This document shows positions 43,001 through 53,100 of a stretch of 64,000 nt of DNA, piece by piece. A model generated the notes under the pieces. It had not been told where the DNA came from, ran no database searches, and saw only the letters and a list, made by a program, of their open reading frames with translations. The first letter of the stretch is position 1. Every line of letters begins with the position of its first letter. The translations under genes and the position numbers were made by a program. Source of the DNA: Cydia pomonella (taxonomy: Eukaryota > Arthropoda > Insecta > Lepidoptera > Tortricidae); contig NC_084729.1 of NCBI RefSeq assembly GCF_033807575.1, forward strand, positions 7,130,001 through 7,194,000. Direction: 5' to 3'.

Positions 43001-46000
43001 GAACTCCAGTGCAATCGCGAAGCTACAGAACTTACCGAAGGTTACACAAAATCGTGCGATTTTTTCCATTCCTGCTTATTGTTAGCTAGGCGCATAGCGA
43101 CATCTACCGTAAGAATGTTATATCTTCGTGTGTGTGTGAGCGTGCGTGTGTGTGTGTGTGTGTGTGTGTGCGTGTGTGCGTGTGTGCGTGTGCATAATTA
43201 GAATTTAATAGCTTAGTTAACATTCGTGTTACAGAAACAACGACAACACCCACGACACTGACGACCACTGTCACGACAACTACTTTGACAACCACGACGA
43301 GTGCAGAAGCAAGGAGGGAGATGAGTCCAGCGATGGCCGCGCTTTTGGCTGGAGGGGGGGATGACGAAGGTAATAATTATTTGTATTACAATGGGGCAAA
43401 GTTGTTTGACCACTCGTGATAATATTGGTACCCGACCACAGTGTGTGATTTTGGCTTAGTTCCGGACATCATTAATTTATTTTATATTATGACGTGTTTG
43501 GTTGTATAAAATTTGTTGTATTTGGTTATAAGTAAGCCTAGAAAGAAACTCCCGTTGCAATATTTTACTTAGTTTCGTAATTAAATTTTTTTTTCTGAGA
43601 GGTCAACGACCTTCATAAAAAATGTTTCGATCGAAATCTCCTAAAAAAATCCAACTACCGTTTAAAATTAAATACATAATGTTTGTCAGTTTAAAACACA
43701 TTAGTTGTGACAGTTTCAGGACTCTGATGGCAAAGGATATATTATTAATAAATATTAAAATCATAAAAAAGTGTTAATAAATAATTTACTACAAACGGGT
43801 CGCATTTTTTTTTTACTCGTAAAATTAACTTAATAAATGTACCTTTCAACTTTGAAAATTCTGTTAAATTATCTTGCAGGAACTCGGAGATATTGCGTTT
43901 CTAAGTTTTTTTCCGATTTCTATGGAAATAGGGTTGTCACAAAATTTATGTAAAATTGATTCCATTAGTGGTTGATTTGTACTGAAAGTTTAAATTAATT
44001 GTTTATCGGGATCTATGTTATGATTTCATCTGTTCTTGTTAAAGTTATGTTATCCGTTTCACTGTTCAGTGCATGATAATGAATATTATCAGACGTTACT
44101 TTCAGTAGGCGAAGTACTTTGTTTGGTATAGGCAAACGTTTTTGTTCTTTATTTCGTAAACTGATGGAAGACAAGTAGGGGTCGGACGATTCTAAGCCTC
44201 TGTGGAACAAGTCTAAAATAGTCGTCGTACGATTTAATTTTCTAGTATGGTGCTCCCGATCATAACGCCAGTATTTATTTCTTGACTCGCCAGCTTGCTC
44301 AGACAACATACCTATCGGCAGCGTACTAGCCTCTATAATGCTTCGACCATGTATCAATATCTTATGTAACGATACTGACATGTAAAACCACTTATATTTT
44401 TTTACGTATTTCTTTGCAGGTGAGTTACAAAAATTTTCAAATTTTTCTGTATCAATATGTAACCCACTCGATAGAGCTACCAATATTGTATGTAAGTCTT
44501 CTACTAGCCACATGTCTAGACCTAAGATTTCAGCAAACGTTTTTCGATGTTCGTCCGATAATGCTGTGCGTGCGGTATTCCCATCATTTGTCGTCCCTGC
44601 ATTCGGGCGAACCACATCAACTAAAAGTGACATTTTTGCTGTAATTTCTGCCTGTATTGACTTTTTTCGATCTTCGACTATCTTTCCTTCCGGGGTGTTT
44701 TTGTTTACTCGCCACTTCATAACCGCTGGTGGCAGGACGGGTCAGTGCCTGCTGAGGCAAAGCAGTGCCATGGGTCTTTAACGGCTCCATGACACCTCAC
44801 CCCCGCTTCTCCAGATATTATGTATAGGAATTGGGTTTCGACTAGTGTCTAACGAGGGCGGACCCCTTCCCGATTCCACATAATATCTTTCATCGAAGAT
44901 TGTTGATGAAAACTATTGAAGATGTGATGATGAGAAAGGAACACTGTCGCTATACCATTTTTCCTAAAAACAAAATAATTAGGTTGTAGTACTTAGACTA
45001 GAGATGTGACAACCCTAACCTAAAATTTGAAAAAATTGTATCTCCCTATTCCTGCATTGGTTGCGTTTGATATTTTTTATGGTAATAGTTATAACCTTGC
45101 TTAACATTTATGCAGTGAAAAAAAAATGCGACCGTGAAGGGAATAGCCGAAAAAAAAAAGTTGTCATATCATAGAAATTAATTAATTGACGACTACGTGA
45201 GAGTATATATTTATATTTATATGCGTATAATGATGCTATTAAATCATGTCTAGCATACCAGGGAGCATTTATTGATTAATCTGCTTCGACAGAGCATAGA
45301 ATGCGTTTCTCTGGTTTTTATGGACTTTTCTCGATTTTTTAAATATCTCAAAAACTATGGTACTTAAAGTCTTTGGAGTTTAAAAGCAAGCTTTTTTTGG
45401 TTATCATCTATCCAAAAAGCGCGAAATATAGGGATGGCCGCAACTAAGCCAAAATCACACACTGTGCCGACCAAGCGAAATATTCCAAAATTGAATTTTG
45501 ATAGTTGCGAAAGTTTTCAAGATACGAGGATTAAGTTTTTAACCGTCGCTGTCTAATATATAGGGAGCGTGCATGAACTATAGGAGGCAGCACAGGAGCC
45601 GTCAGATTTTTGGCGCGAGGCGTAAATGTGATGTTTATTGTTCCAATGTAGCCCACAAGATAGCAGAACCTACTATGCACAATAAAACACGTGACGTGTA
45701 AATTTACATGTTTATTGTTCCGATTCAGGCCAAAAGATGGCAGACCCTCCAACGCGCACGGTCCCTATATGACTTAAAATGTCCAGCTAATTTCGCCGCA
45801 ATCTGATAAATAAGACAAAACTTCATGTAACTTCGTACCGGCGCCGACAAGAGCTCGCTCGATGAAAATATCTAAGCGATTAAAAGGTTAACTTAGCCAC
45901 CGAGTGAAATAAAACATTTTTCGAATAAGTAGGTCCTACCTGTAAAACATTACAAATCAAATCTAAAATATGTCATTCAAATCATCACTTAAAAGTCAAT

Positions 46001-49000
46001 TCTATCAGCCAACACAAGCAAAGAACAACACGTGCAACAAATTACTTTGCCACTCTAGTGGATAAAGAGAGCCTTTACGAAAATCTAAAATATTTTAACT
46101 TAAACACAGATAACGAGAGCTCACACACGGATCGTCCGCCGCGGATATGGACGGAGGGGATCCGTCCGGAGCCAGAGCAGGTCTGGACCACAGATACCCC
46201 GAGCGACCGAGTTGAGGCTATCGCCAGGTACTGACAATGTGTACATATTATTGTGATTATTCTAAATGTTGTACATAGATGAAGATCGCCAAACGGACGC
46301 GGACATGGAAACAGGACAGGTTCTCCGTCCTGACCCGAAGCAGACCCGAACCACACAGACCCCGAGCGACCGCGTCATTGACGCGGCCTTGAAGGCTGTC
46401 GCCATCAGGTACTGCCAATATATACATTGTGCCGGACATCTAAATATATATTATCAGCGCATGACGAAACTAGACAGGAGTTCATGCCATTATAGGTAAA
46501 TATAGGATAAGGTTTGTATAAGTAGCGTAGATTAAGAATGTAGTATTATAATAACTCCATTGTATATAAGCACTAGTTAATACGTAATAAATTAGCATAA
46601 GTTGACACTCCAAATGAAGCTTATCACCAGCTGCTACCCCTAAATAAAGTAAAAGAGAAAAAACTTACTGTCTCAGGAGAAACTCGCGACTCCAAATGTC
46701 AAAACACATCTCTTTTGCTCTCGAAATCTGGCATTCGTTTAGTCAACTGTTCAATATTCCAGGTTATCAGAACTACTGATCAATAGCAACGAGTGCCGCA
46801 AGCCTCGCAAGCCAGCGCACGGGCGCTTCCAGTCCAGCGGACGGCGCAGCGCCATGCTGAAGCTCACGCTGCACTGCGACCCTGGCTACAGGGAGAGCTC
46901 TGTCGCCACACAGTGCAAGTACAACTGGTGGGACCGCCCCATCCCGCAGTGTAGAAGTAAGTATAATATACGAGATTATCATAGTTGCTGATCTACAGGG
47001 ATCCTGTTTACAGCGAGGGTTCTGTCGCCACGCAGTGCGGGTACAACTGGTGGGACCGTCCCATCCCGCAGTGTAGAAGTAAGTATAATATACGAGATTA
47101 TCATAGTTGCTGATCTACAGGGATCCTGTTTACAGCGAGGGTTCTGTCGCCACGCTGTGCGGGTACAACTGGTGGGACCGTCCCATCCCGCAGTGTAGAA
47201 GTAAGTATAATATACGAGATTATCATAGTTGCTGATCTACAGGGATCCTGTTTACAGCGAGGGTTCTGTCGCCACGCAGTGCGGGTACAACTGGTGGGAC
47301 CGCCCCATCCCGCAGTGTAGAAGTAAGTATAATATACGAGATTATCATAGTTGCTGATCTACAGGGATCCTGGTTACAGCGAGGGTTCTGTCGCCACGCA
47401 GTGCGAGTACAACTGATGGGACCGCCCCATCCCGCAGTGTAGAAGTAAGTATAATATACGAGATTATCATAGTTGCTGATCTACCGGGACCCTGGTTACA
47501 GCGAGGGTTCTGTCGCCACGCAGTGCGGGTACAACTGATGGGACCGCCCCATCCCGCAGTGTAGAAGTAAGTATAATATACGAGATTATCATAGTTGCTG
47601 ATCTACCGGGACCCTGGTTACAGCGAGGGTTCTGTCGCCACGCAGTGCGGGTACAACTGATGGGACCGCCCCATCCCGCAGTGTAGAAGTAAGTATAATA
47701 TACGAGATTATCATAGTTGCTGATCTACCGGGACCCTGGTTACAGCGAGGGTTCTGTCGCCACGCAGTGCGGGTACAACTGGTGGGACCGTCCCATCCCG
47801 TAGTGTAAAAGTAAGTATAATATATCAGATTATCATAGTTGCTGATCTACAGGGAGGGCTCTGTCGCTACGCAGTGCAAGTACAACTGGTGGGACCGCCC
47901 CATCCCGCAGTGTAGAAGTAAGTATAATATACGAGATTATCATAGTTGCCGATCTACAGGGATCCTGGTTACAGGGTGGACTCTGTCGCTACGCAGTGCA
48001 AGAACAACTGGTGGGACTGCTCCATCTTACCGTGCAAGAGTAAGTACCTACACTTATGCCGTTATGCCTCTGAAATACTTTTTTAAACCAAAGTGACGTA
48101 TCGATACAACAGAAACACAAACAACGAAGTGAATGTGCCAAGAAGGCAGTTTTGAATCAAGAACCAAGATACCATACACTGTAAGATGGTTATTGGTTGT
48201 CTGCTTGAGACCGACAATGAGTAAACGTTAAGGCAAGGAGTAAATTAAAAAAAAAAAAAAACGCAGGCATGTTGTATGTGCGAGTGGATGACTCCGAATC
48301 ATGGGTTAAGGTTCTATTCAATATATAGGTTCGCGCGTTCTGAATTTCGGGCCTATTACGGGACGTCCCGTACTGTACGTAGAGAGCGCGCGAAGCCCAA
48401 TATTTATGTAGGGAGCGTGGTCATGGATGGGTCATGGTTGATCGATTCGTGCAAAGAGTGTCAAATATGGCAACCTTGCGACGATGCTCCAGACTTTGGA
48501 GCACTCGTCAGATCGTCATCATTAACGATTCTCTTGGCTCTCCTCTCGACTGACTCGAGAGCCTCAAGCTGTTATTTTGCTGAAACATCCAACCGATGTG
48601 AACATTCTTCCACACACGATCGGACTTGTGCTTGATGAAGGTTGAGCAGCTAGGTGTAAAATACCGCCTCACCTTGTTGAGGATGCCCAGCTTTTTTGCT
48701 GCTAACTGTGCTTTCGACTCGATGTCATTATATCTCAAGATATTAGACAGAGATACCCAATTTACCCTTCTATTCCAGAGCGTAAGCCCCCCGGCCCACT
48801 CCCCCTCCCCGGCGGCGGCTGCCTCCTGCCCGGCTACCCGGCGCACGGCGAGTACCGCGTGGCCGACCACGCGCGCGCGCGGCCGGGCGACCGCGTGGCC
48901 GGCGACAACGTCGTGCTGCTGGTGACGTGTGACGAGCCTTACCGCGCCGTGGACCCTTATGTGATCTGTGTCGAGGGGCGGTGGAGGCATGGCCCGCCAA

Positions 49001-49717
49001 GCTGTCTAAGTGAGTATTAGGAACCCCTGCACTAAGTAAAAATTTATTTGTGGAACACAATTGATACAGTTAAGACCGTATAATAATTAGAACTCTGTGT
49101 TTTGCCTAATAACGTCTCTTCGTTATAACTGGCGATTGACGCAACGGGGCCGCCTCGCCAGCAACCATAACACTGAATACATGCTGTGTGGACAATCTAT
49201 TATACATATACAAACAGTCAATTAGTGACGAGCCTTACCGCGCAGCCGTGGATTCTTATGTTTTCTGTGTCGAAGGTCGGTGGAGACACGCGCCGCCGAA
49301 CTGTCTACAATTGGGCACGCGAGTTTACGTAACACGTACATTAAATTTACGTAGAATAATACTACTTGTACTTTTTACATATCTAAAATTTCATTAACGG
49401 TTCTCTGTACTGTCAGATTTCCATGATAGCTATTGTTGGCTCAGCAAGTGTCTGCTGTGGCCCTACCTAATCCTATTTGTTTGATTCCAGAGCACTGTAA
49501 GCTGGTCTTCGACCCGACCGTCGACTACCGGTGCCTGAAAGCGTTCAAGGACGAGTTCCTGGCGTGCAGCACCTGGCAGCCGGACGGCGCCGTGGTGGCG
49601 GCCGCGTGCCGGCCCGGGCACGCGCACCGCGGGCCCTTCCGCTACATGCGGTGCCGCGGCAACGACTGGGACCATGTCGTGTCGTGTGTTCCTAACGCTA
49701 ACTTCACCAGCAGTTAA
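37095..49717 (+). CDS. Tetraspan N-terminus, Thr-rich linker and three sushi-like modules
   Basis: Exons modelled: 37095-37184, 38683-38805, 40666-40882, 41488-41682, 43235-43369, 46110-46227 (or 46279-46408), 46763-46956, 48779-49009 and 49491-49717. Phases agree and the model gives 509 aa (513 with the alternative exon). The first four exons encode four hydrophobic segments (near MSLAVFCITVLGI, LFVFMYVLIVFWAVLSVALL, FGVVMAGLMFLLFCGFCVLA, IVALLACIYYLVTLYFVVVV). Exon 5 is almost all Thr (mucin-like). Exons 8, 9 and 10 each encode a sushi/CCP-like module with Cys, Trp and Gly-Tyr landmarks (CRKPRKPAHGRF..CDPGY..NWWDRPIPQC; CLLPGYPAHGEY..CVEGRWRHGPPSC; YRCLKAF..CRPGHAH..WDHVVSC). CCPs must be outside the cell, so the C-terminus should be extracellular. 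Tetraspan proteins usually keep theirs inside, so two adjacent genes remain possible. Introns carry many transposons. Confidence 0.65.
37590..37745 (-). repeat. tRNA-like SINE fragment, second family
   Basis: Minus-strand reading has box B-like GGGTTCAAACCCCGGCTCG. Neighbouring words GATATTTCGTACATAAGTTC and AAGCGACTGGTAA also occur at 6480-6540. It is not the same family as the 2616 SINE. Confidence 0.5.
38078..38222. mobile_element. Hairpin element, 50-bp arms
   Basis: CTAGCACATGATTGGCGCGA followed by CAGTATCTCGCGGCGAGATA is repeated inverted at 38170-38216, with a 35-base loop. The left flank carries TTTTCGCGGTAGG, the end word of the 'GGGCCTACCGCGAA' family, so it may be a divergent member. 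Confidence 0.7.
38278..38440. mobile_element. MITE, copy 2 of the 8139 family
   Basis: Inverted relative to 8139-8303: AACCGAAGTTTGACAGCGAT, TTTAGGGTTGTCAAAATTCC and GTTGTGCCAACCCTAATAA. Confidence 0.7.
39036..39740. mobile_element. Single-arm copy of the large palindromic element
   Basis: Matches 29012-29520 (hairpin plus arm), then the centre of the 29 kb element in reverse orientation, and stops before a second arm. Sushi-gene intron 2. Confidence 0.8.
40263..40650. mobile_element. Foldback MITE, 'CAAAGAGAATTAAGAAG' family, copy 4, beside exon 3
   Basis: Begins CAAAGAGAATTAAGAAGACC and ends near ACTTCTTATTTCTCTATGAC, a family end also seen (inverted) at 27121. Exon 3 of the sushi gene starts at 40666, so the pyrimidine tract before the acceptor is inside the MITE end. 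Confidence 0.8.
41838..42368. mobile_element. Inverted copy of the COQ2 intron-2 repeat
   Basis: Shares GTTTGCAATATTCTTACCCC, TTCATCACACTTGCGAAGAA and CTTTTTCGAGCAAGTGTGAT with 23420-23935 in reverse. About 530 bp, in sushi-gene intron 4. Confidence 0.6.
42376..42615 (-). mobile_element. tRNA-derived SINE, copy 4
   Basis: Minus orientation, ends GCCAGACCGGTCGTC, box B GGATTTGAACCCGGGACC. A short duplication (CACACCCACTAGG) lies in the box A region. Confidence 0.9.
43118..43195. repeat. (GT)n microsatellite
   Basis: An interrupted GT run with GC steps (TGCGTGTGTG), ending 40 bases before the acceptor of sushi-gene exon 5. Confidence 0.9.
43437..45466 (-). mobile_element. Transib-type DNA transposon, 2.03 kb, internally deleted
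   Basis: Perfect 25-bp terminal inverted repeats (43437-43461 and 45442-45466) begin CACAGTGTGTGATTTTGG. Imperfect pairing continues for about 13 more bases. CCGAC occurs directly outside both ends (43432-43436 and 45467-45471), a 5-bp GC-rich target duplication. The CACAGTG start, 5-bp duplication and the internal protein frame together point to the Transib superfamily, which shares its ends and transposase with the RAG1 system. Autonomous Transibs are longer (about 3-4 kb, 500-700 aa), so this copy is truncated inside. Inner inverted repeats occur near 43797 and 45115 (GTCGCATTTTTTTTT and complement). Sushi-gene intron 5. Confidence 0.75.
44013..44720 (-). pseudogene. C-terminal part of a Transib-like transposase, 235 codons
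   Basis: An uninterrupted frame inside the 43437-45466 element. Residues about 110-170 read SVSLHKILIHGRSIIEAS, LPIGMLSEQAGESRNKYW and REHHTRKLNRTTTILD, then SSDPYLSSI. I recognise this block from the C-terminal catalytic part of Transib transposases, where a Glu of LSE(Q/E)AxExRNK would be the last DDE residue. That assignment is from memory of the family and needs a search. The N-terminal part with the two catalytic Asp residues is missing. Upstream in-frame sequence stops 8 codons before the ATG, and 44721-44900 looks like another repeat. It could not act alone. Confidence 0.6.
45556..45775. mobile_element. MITE, 'GGGACCGTGCGCGTTGGAGG' family, inverted copy
   Basis: Begins TATAGGGAGCGTGCATGAAC, contains GGAGCCGTCAGATTTTTGGC and ends AACGCGCACGGTCCC. 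About 220 bp, longer than the 16783 copy because of a central duplication (AATGTGATGTTTATTGTTCC then ATGTTTATTGTTCC again). Confidence 0.7.
46110..46227 (+). CDS. Exon 6 of the sushi gene (first of a duplicated pair)
   Basis: 118 bp, phase 1 in, phase 2 out. Encodes an acidic, Pro/Arg-rich linker ending TPSDRVEAIAR. Acceptor ttaaacacag, donor AG|gtactg. Confidence 0.6.
46279..46408 (+). CDS. Exon 7, candidate mutually exclusive partner of exon 6
   Basis: 130 bp, phase 1 in, phase 2 out, same donor (AG|gtactg), encodes a related linker ending TPSDRVIDAALKAVAIR. If spliced after exon 6 the junction reads AGA TGA, an immediate stop, so at most one of the two can be used in a coding mRNA. The acceptor tgtacatag is weak in pyrimidines. 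Confidence 0.5.
46957..48050 (+). repeat. 122-bp tandem array made from sushi-gene exon 8 tail and donor
   Basis: Nine copies follow the real exon 8. Each has about 80 bp of exon (from CCTGGTTACAGCGAG to CCCGCAGTGTAGAA), the donor GTAAGT and about 40 bp of intron (ATACGAGATTATCATAGTTG). Donors: 46957 (functional), 47079, 47201, 47323, 47445, 47567, 47689, 47811, 47918 and about 48040. The spacing is exactly 122 bp except for the last two. Three copies read AACTGATGGG, a stop where the exon reads AACTGGTGGG. The copy before the last keeps exon-like bases (GCAAGTACAACTGG). Confidence 0.95.
48530..48760 (-). pseudogene. LINE reverse-transcriptase fragment
   Basis: Minus-strand reading gives AKKLGILNKVRRYFTPS, a common LINE phrase found after the catalytic palm. 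A damaged continuation follows. It lies immediately before exon 9 of the sushi gene. Confidence 0.6.
49223..49316 (+). repeat. Single copy of the sushi exon 9 tail
   Basis: GACGAGCCTTACCGCGCAG.. to ACTGTCTA repeats 48931-49008 at an offset of 296 bp, with substitutions and a 3-base insertion. It stays in an open frame (VEGRWRHAPPNC), but the donor has become CTACAATTGG, so it cannot be spliced as an exon end. Confidence 0.85.
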
Positions 49718-49727
49718 CACGTGTATC

Positions 49728-49830
49728 ACCGGGAGCCCTTCCTCTGCATGCGGTGCCGCGGCGACGCCTGGGACCTGGGACCACGTCGTGTCGTGTGTGC
49801 CCAACGCTAACTTCACCACTAGTTAACAAA
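49728..49830 (+). repeat. Single copy of the sushi exon 10 tail and stop
   Basis: ATGCGGTGCCGCGGCGACGC through GTCGTGTCGTGTGTGCCCAA to ACTAGTTAAC repeats 49628-49722 about 110 bp downstream, including the end of the reading frame and the stop. It lies in the 3' UTR. Confidence 0.85.
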
Positions 49831-51674
49831 TGCATTGGTGATCGTGGGACTAGCGTGGGATTAAAGCTCTCTTTTTGTATGACACTTTCTGCAGGAGGAG
49901 AAAGGAATAAGTTGTGCAAAATGTGTCATGTGAAGATGAGCCAGCCCTTTTATGTGTTTTGCGATTGTTTTTTAGCGTGAGTCCTGTAAAAAAATCATTA
50001 TTAAAATGTAACGTTTTTATTTGGTCTTCATTCTTTTAAAACTAGCCAAGCGTACGAAAGCGTTTTCTAAAATAAATACTGAAAACCTGACAAGTTACAA
50101 ATCTGGACACTCTTGAGCTCATTATATTCAATAGACAGCATTTTTCGTCCTATCATTAAAAAAAAATGTCCCAAATAATCCGTTTAATAAAATTTTATTG
50201 AGATTATAAAAAAAAATACAAGGCTCGGAAAATCTCAATAAAAAAAATTATTTTGTCTTTCAAAAATAGAAAAGGTAATGGTACCATTCGATTCCTTACA
50301 TTTTATTGAAAAATTAATTGTATGACAACTATACACATAAACGCAATATTTCAGGGTCAAAATGGCAATTTCCTTGATCTTCCATACATTTAGGACAGAC
50401 TTATATGATGTGACGTCACATCACATTTTGTTAGAGGCGTTTCAATCGTCGAGTGCGAGCGTCAGACTTTAACTCTCATTTCTGATCTTTGTGTTGCTTA
50501 AATGCCATGAGTCCTATATAGACATTTGATCCTCAGGAAAATCAAGATCGTTTGTCATATTTACAAAAAACAGTCAAGTAGCCAATTAGGCAGGTGCCTT
50601 CAACTGACCAGCTGTAACAGCAAAATGAATGCTCTCCTATCTTAGCTGTATACTTTTGGTTTGTTTACCTATATGTTTTCCTAATATAGTTTATTGCTCA
50701 AGAAAATTAAATAAAGTCAGGAGAATTAATTCGTGTACTTTTGAAAATTGGTATAGTTATACCTTTTGGTCTCCAGATAAACATACTAAAAGTCCTCATG
50801 GGTGGGAGTTGTGCTGAGGGTGTGGGGGGGGGGGGGGGTTGAAGGTACCTTTTTCAGATTTTTGATCATATCTTAAATATCTGGAAAAATAGCATTATAA
50901 TTACTTCTGACAAAAGATTAAGTATTAAATTCCCTACAAATTTGGTTATGTTTATTTTTACTCTAGGATCAATACTTTAGGAGCTACAGGATGTTTAATT
51001 TAACAAAGAGACAAAAGATAGACGATTTAAGAAAAAGTTGTTTTTTCATAATTATTCATCATAACTCAATCAGACATCGAATCATCAAATATCAAATATA
51101 CACACTCTAATACCTTGACAATAGAGGCATGTTCAGATATTTGTGAGCACCTTGGCCGCTCCGATATAACTGATGGCGTCTGTACCTTTGTTTAAGTTAA
51201 AATCGGTATCAGAAAGCTTAACTTAGTGTTTTTTTAATACTACGTCGGTGGCAAACAAGCACGCGACCCGTCCGATGGTTAGCGGTCACCGTAGTCTGTG
51301 GACGCCTGCAACTCCAGTGTTACATGTGCGATGCCCACCCTTTAAAATCTGTACAATTCTTTTTTGAAGAAATTAATACTTATATGTTCTTGTAACCTAC
51401 AAAGCTAAGCTATATACTTTTAGATACTTTATGATAATCAGTATTTTAAGGTAGAAACAGCAAAAAATACTATCCTGTTCAGATCACATCCAGCTTTATT
51501 TTTAGAATAGACACATTGATTACACTTATTTAGCATAGACTTAAAAAAACATAACATGTTTGAACTTAGGCCAAAAGCTTTCGTTTGGTCGAATTAGGTA
51601 ACTCATATGTATCACAATTATTTTTTTCTTATTCTTGCTTATGGAATTAATAAGCAAGAAAAAAAATAGAGTTA

Positions 51675-51815
51675 GACTAAGTTAAGTTCGCAGCGATTTT
51701 AATAGTCCAGATTGTGCAAGTGTTATTTTAACGTCACACTTCTATGAAATTATGACGTTTAAATAACACTTGCAAAGTCTGGTCTATTAAAACCACTGCC
51801 AACTGAGCTTGGTTG
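51675..51815. mobile_element. Foldback MITE, 'CAGACCAAGCTAAGTTGGCA' family
   Basis: AGACTAAGTTAAGTTCGCAG pairs with CTGCCAACTGAGCTTGGTTG. The inner arm TGCAAGTGTTATTTTAACGT is matched by ACGTTTAAATAACACTTGCA. About 140 bp. Confidence 0.75.
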
Positions 51816-52679
51816 AACGCTAATAGAAACCCGAATATTAATAAAGTGTGGAAAATGAGCAATTCCAAACAAATGTCAATATTTTAAAACTCGTGCGATG
51901 AATTTACAAGCATAACATTCTTATTTAATATAATTAATATACATTTAGATAAATATATAAACATCAATTCTTAAGTGGTAAATATTTTTCATAAAATAGG
52001 TAACTATCCGTTAATGAAATACCATTTTTAAAGATACATTGATACGCAAAAATGAAAAACACCCCCACACTAGCGTCGGCGTGTAGACAGCGCTCTGGAA
52101 AATGGCGTTCTGCGCAGTGGCGCCAACGTTGCGTCGAGCAGCAGCCGTAGCGTTAATGAATAGAATCAGGCGTAATTTGCGGTAATCCATACTAGTTAAC
52201 CCTTTTCCAGGCCGCACCAATCTACAAGGTTTTCCCAAAAAATTCAAATATATTCCAAGCTTTGATGATTCATTTGAAGACAAGTAACATTTCCTGAAAG
52301 TGTAATCTAATTTGAACCTTAAATCGGAATGTTAAAGTTGAAATTCTAATGGCGCGTATGTGGTCGATAAATCGTACTATGCCTGGAAAAGGGTTAAAAC
52401 AAAAATATTACTTTGCTAATCTGCGAGGATATTTTAAAGGGTGGGAACATCAATTGCATGTAAAAATACGCAAGTAAGCATAACGGGTTAGCACTGATTG
52501 ACTAGCACGTTATTTTTTGGCGAATAAGCAAAGTATTTTTTTTTAGACGACGCTCCGGAGACGCTAGTGTGGGTGGCCCTTAACACTTTCTGAACGCGAC
52601 GTCTATATCGTGCGCGGCGTCATCATGAACCTTATCGGAATGCACTAAGGTTCACATTGGACTGTAGTTAGTATGGTAG

Positions 52680-53100
52680 GAACTCAAGTTTTGAGTCTAA
52701 ATGGAAGAACTTGGTTTTTACGAGACTCAGAGTTTAAAAAACTTCTTTAATTCCCGAGTCGAGTCTTTTATTGAGTCTTTTTTAAACGTTACTCAAAAGG
52801 ACTCGAGTCTCCGAATAAAGACTCAGTCAACAATATGTATAGGTTTTACCTAAACTACAGTAAAGGAAATAGGCGTATTGTATGATTTATGTTATGTATA
52901 TATCCATCCATGAATTTTACATAAAGACAACGCATTTCGAAATTATTTGTAAAAAAATTACATGTTCTCCGAAAAGGACTCAAGTCGCTACAAACGACTC
53001 GGGACTCTATTAAAGTCGAAAAGAACTCGAGTTACGTCTTAATTATAAGAGTCTGAAAAACTGAGTCGAGTCTTAAAACAGAGGACTCAAAGGAACACTA
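52680..53100. repeat. Foldback patch built on 'GACTC/GAGTC'
   Basis: The 5-base words GACTC and GAGTC, often joined as GACTCGAGTC, recur about twenty times in 420 bp on both sides of an ordinary 100-base centre (52850-52960). The halves are roughly inverted. It has no coding capacity. Confidence 0.65.

Noticed and set aside
48276..48635. A 119-codon plus-strand frame near exon 9 of the sushi gene
   Set aside because: It overlaps an antisense LINE fragment and MITE-like sequence and has no domain or splice context.
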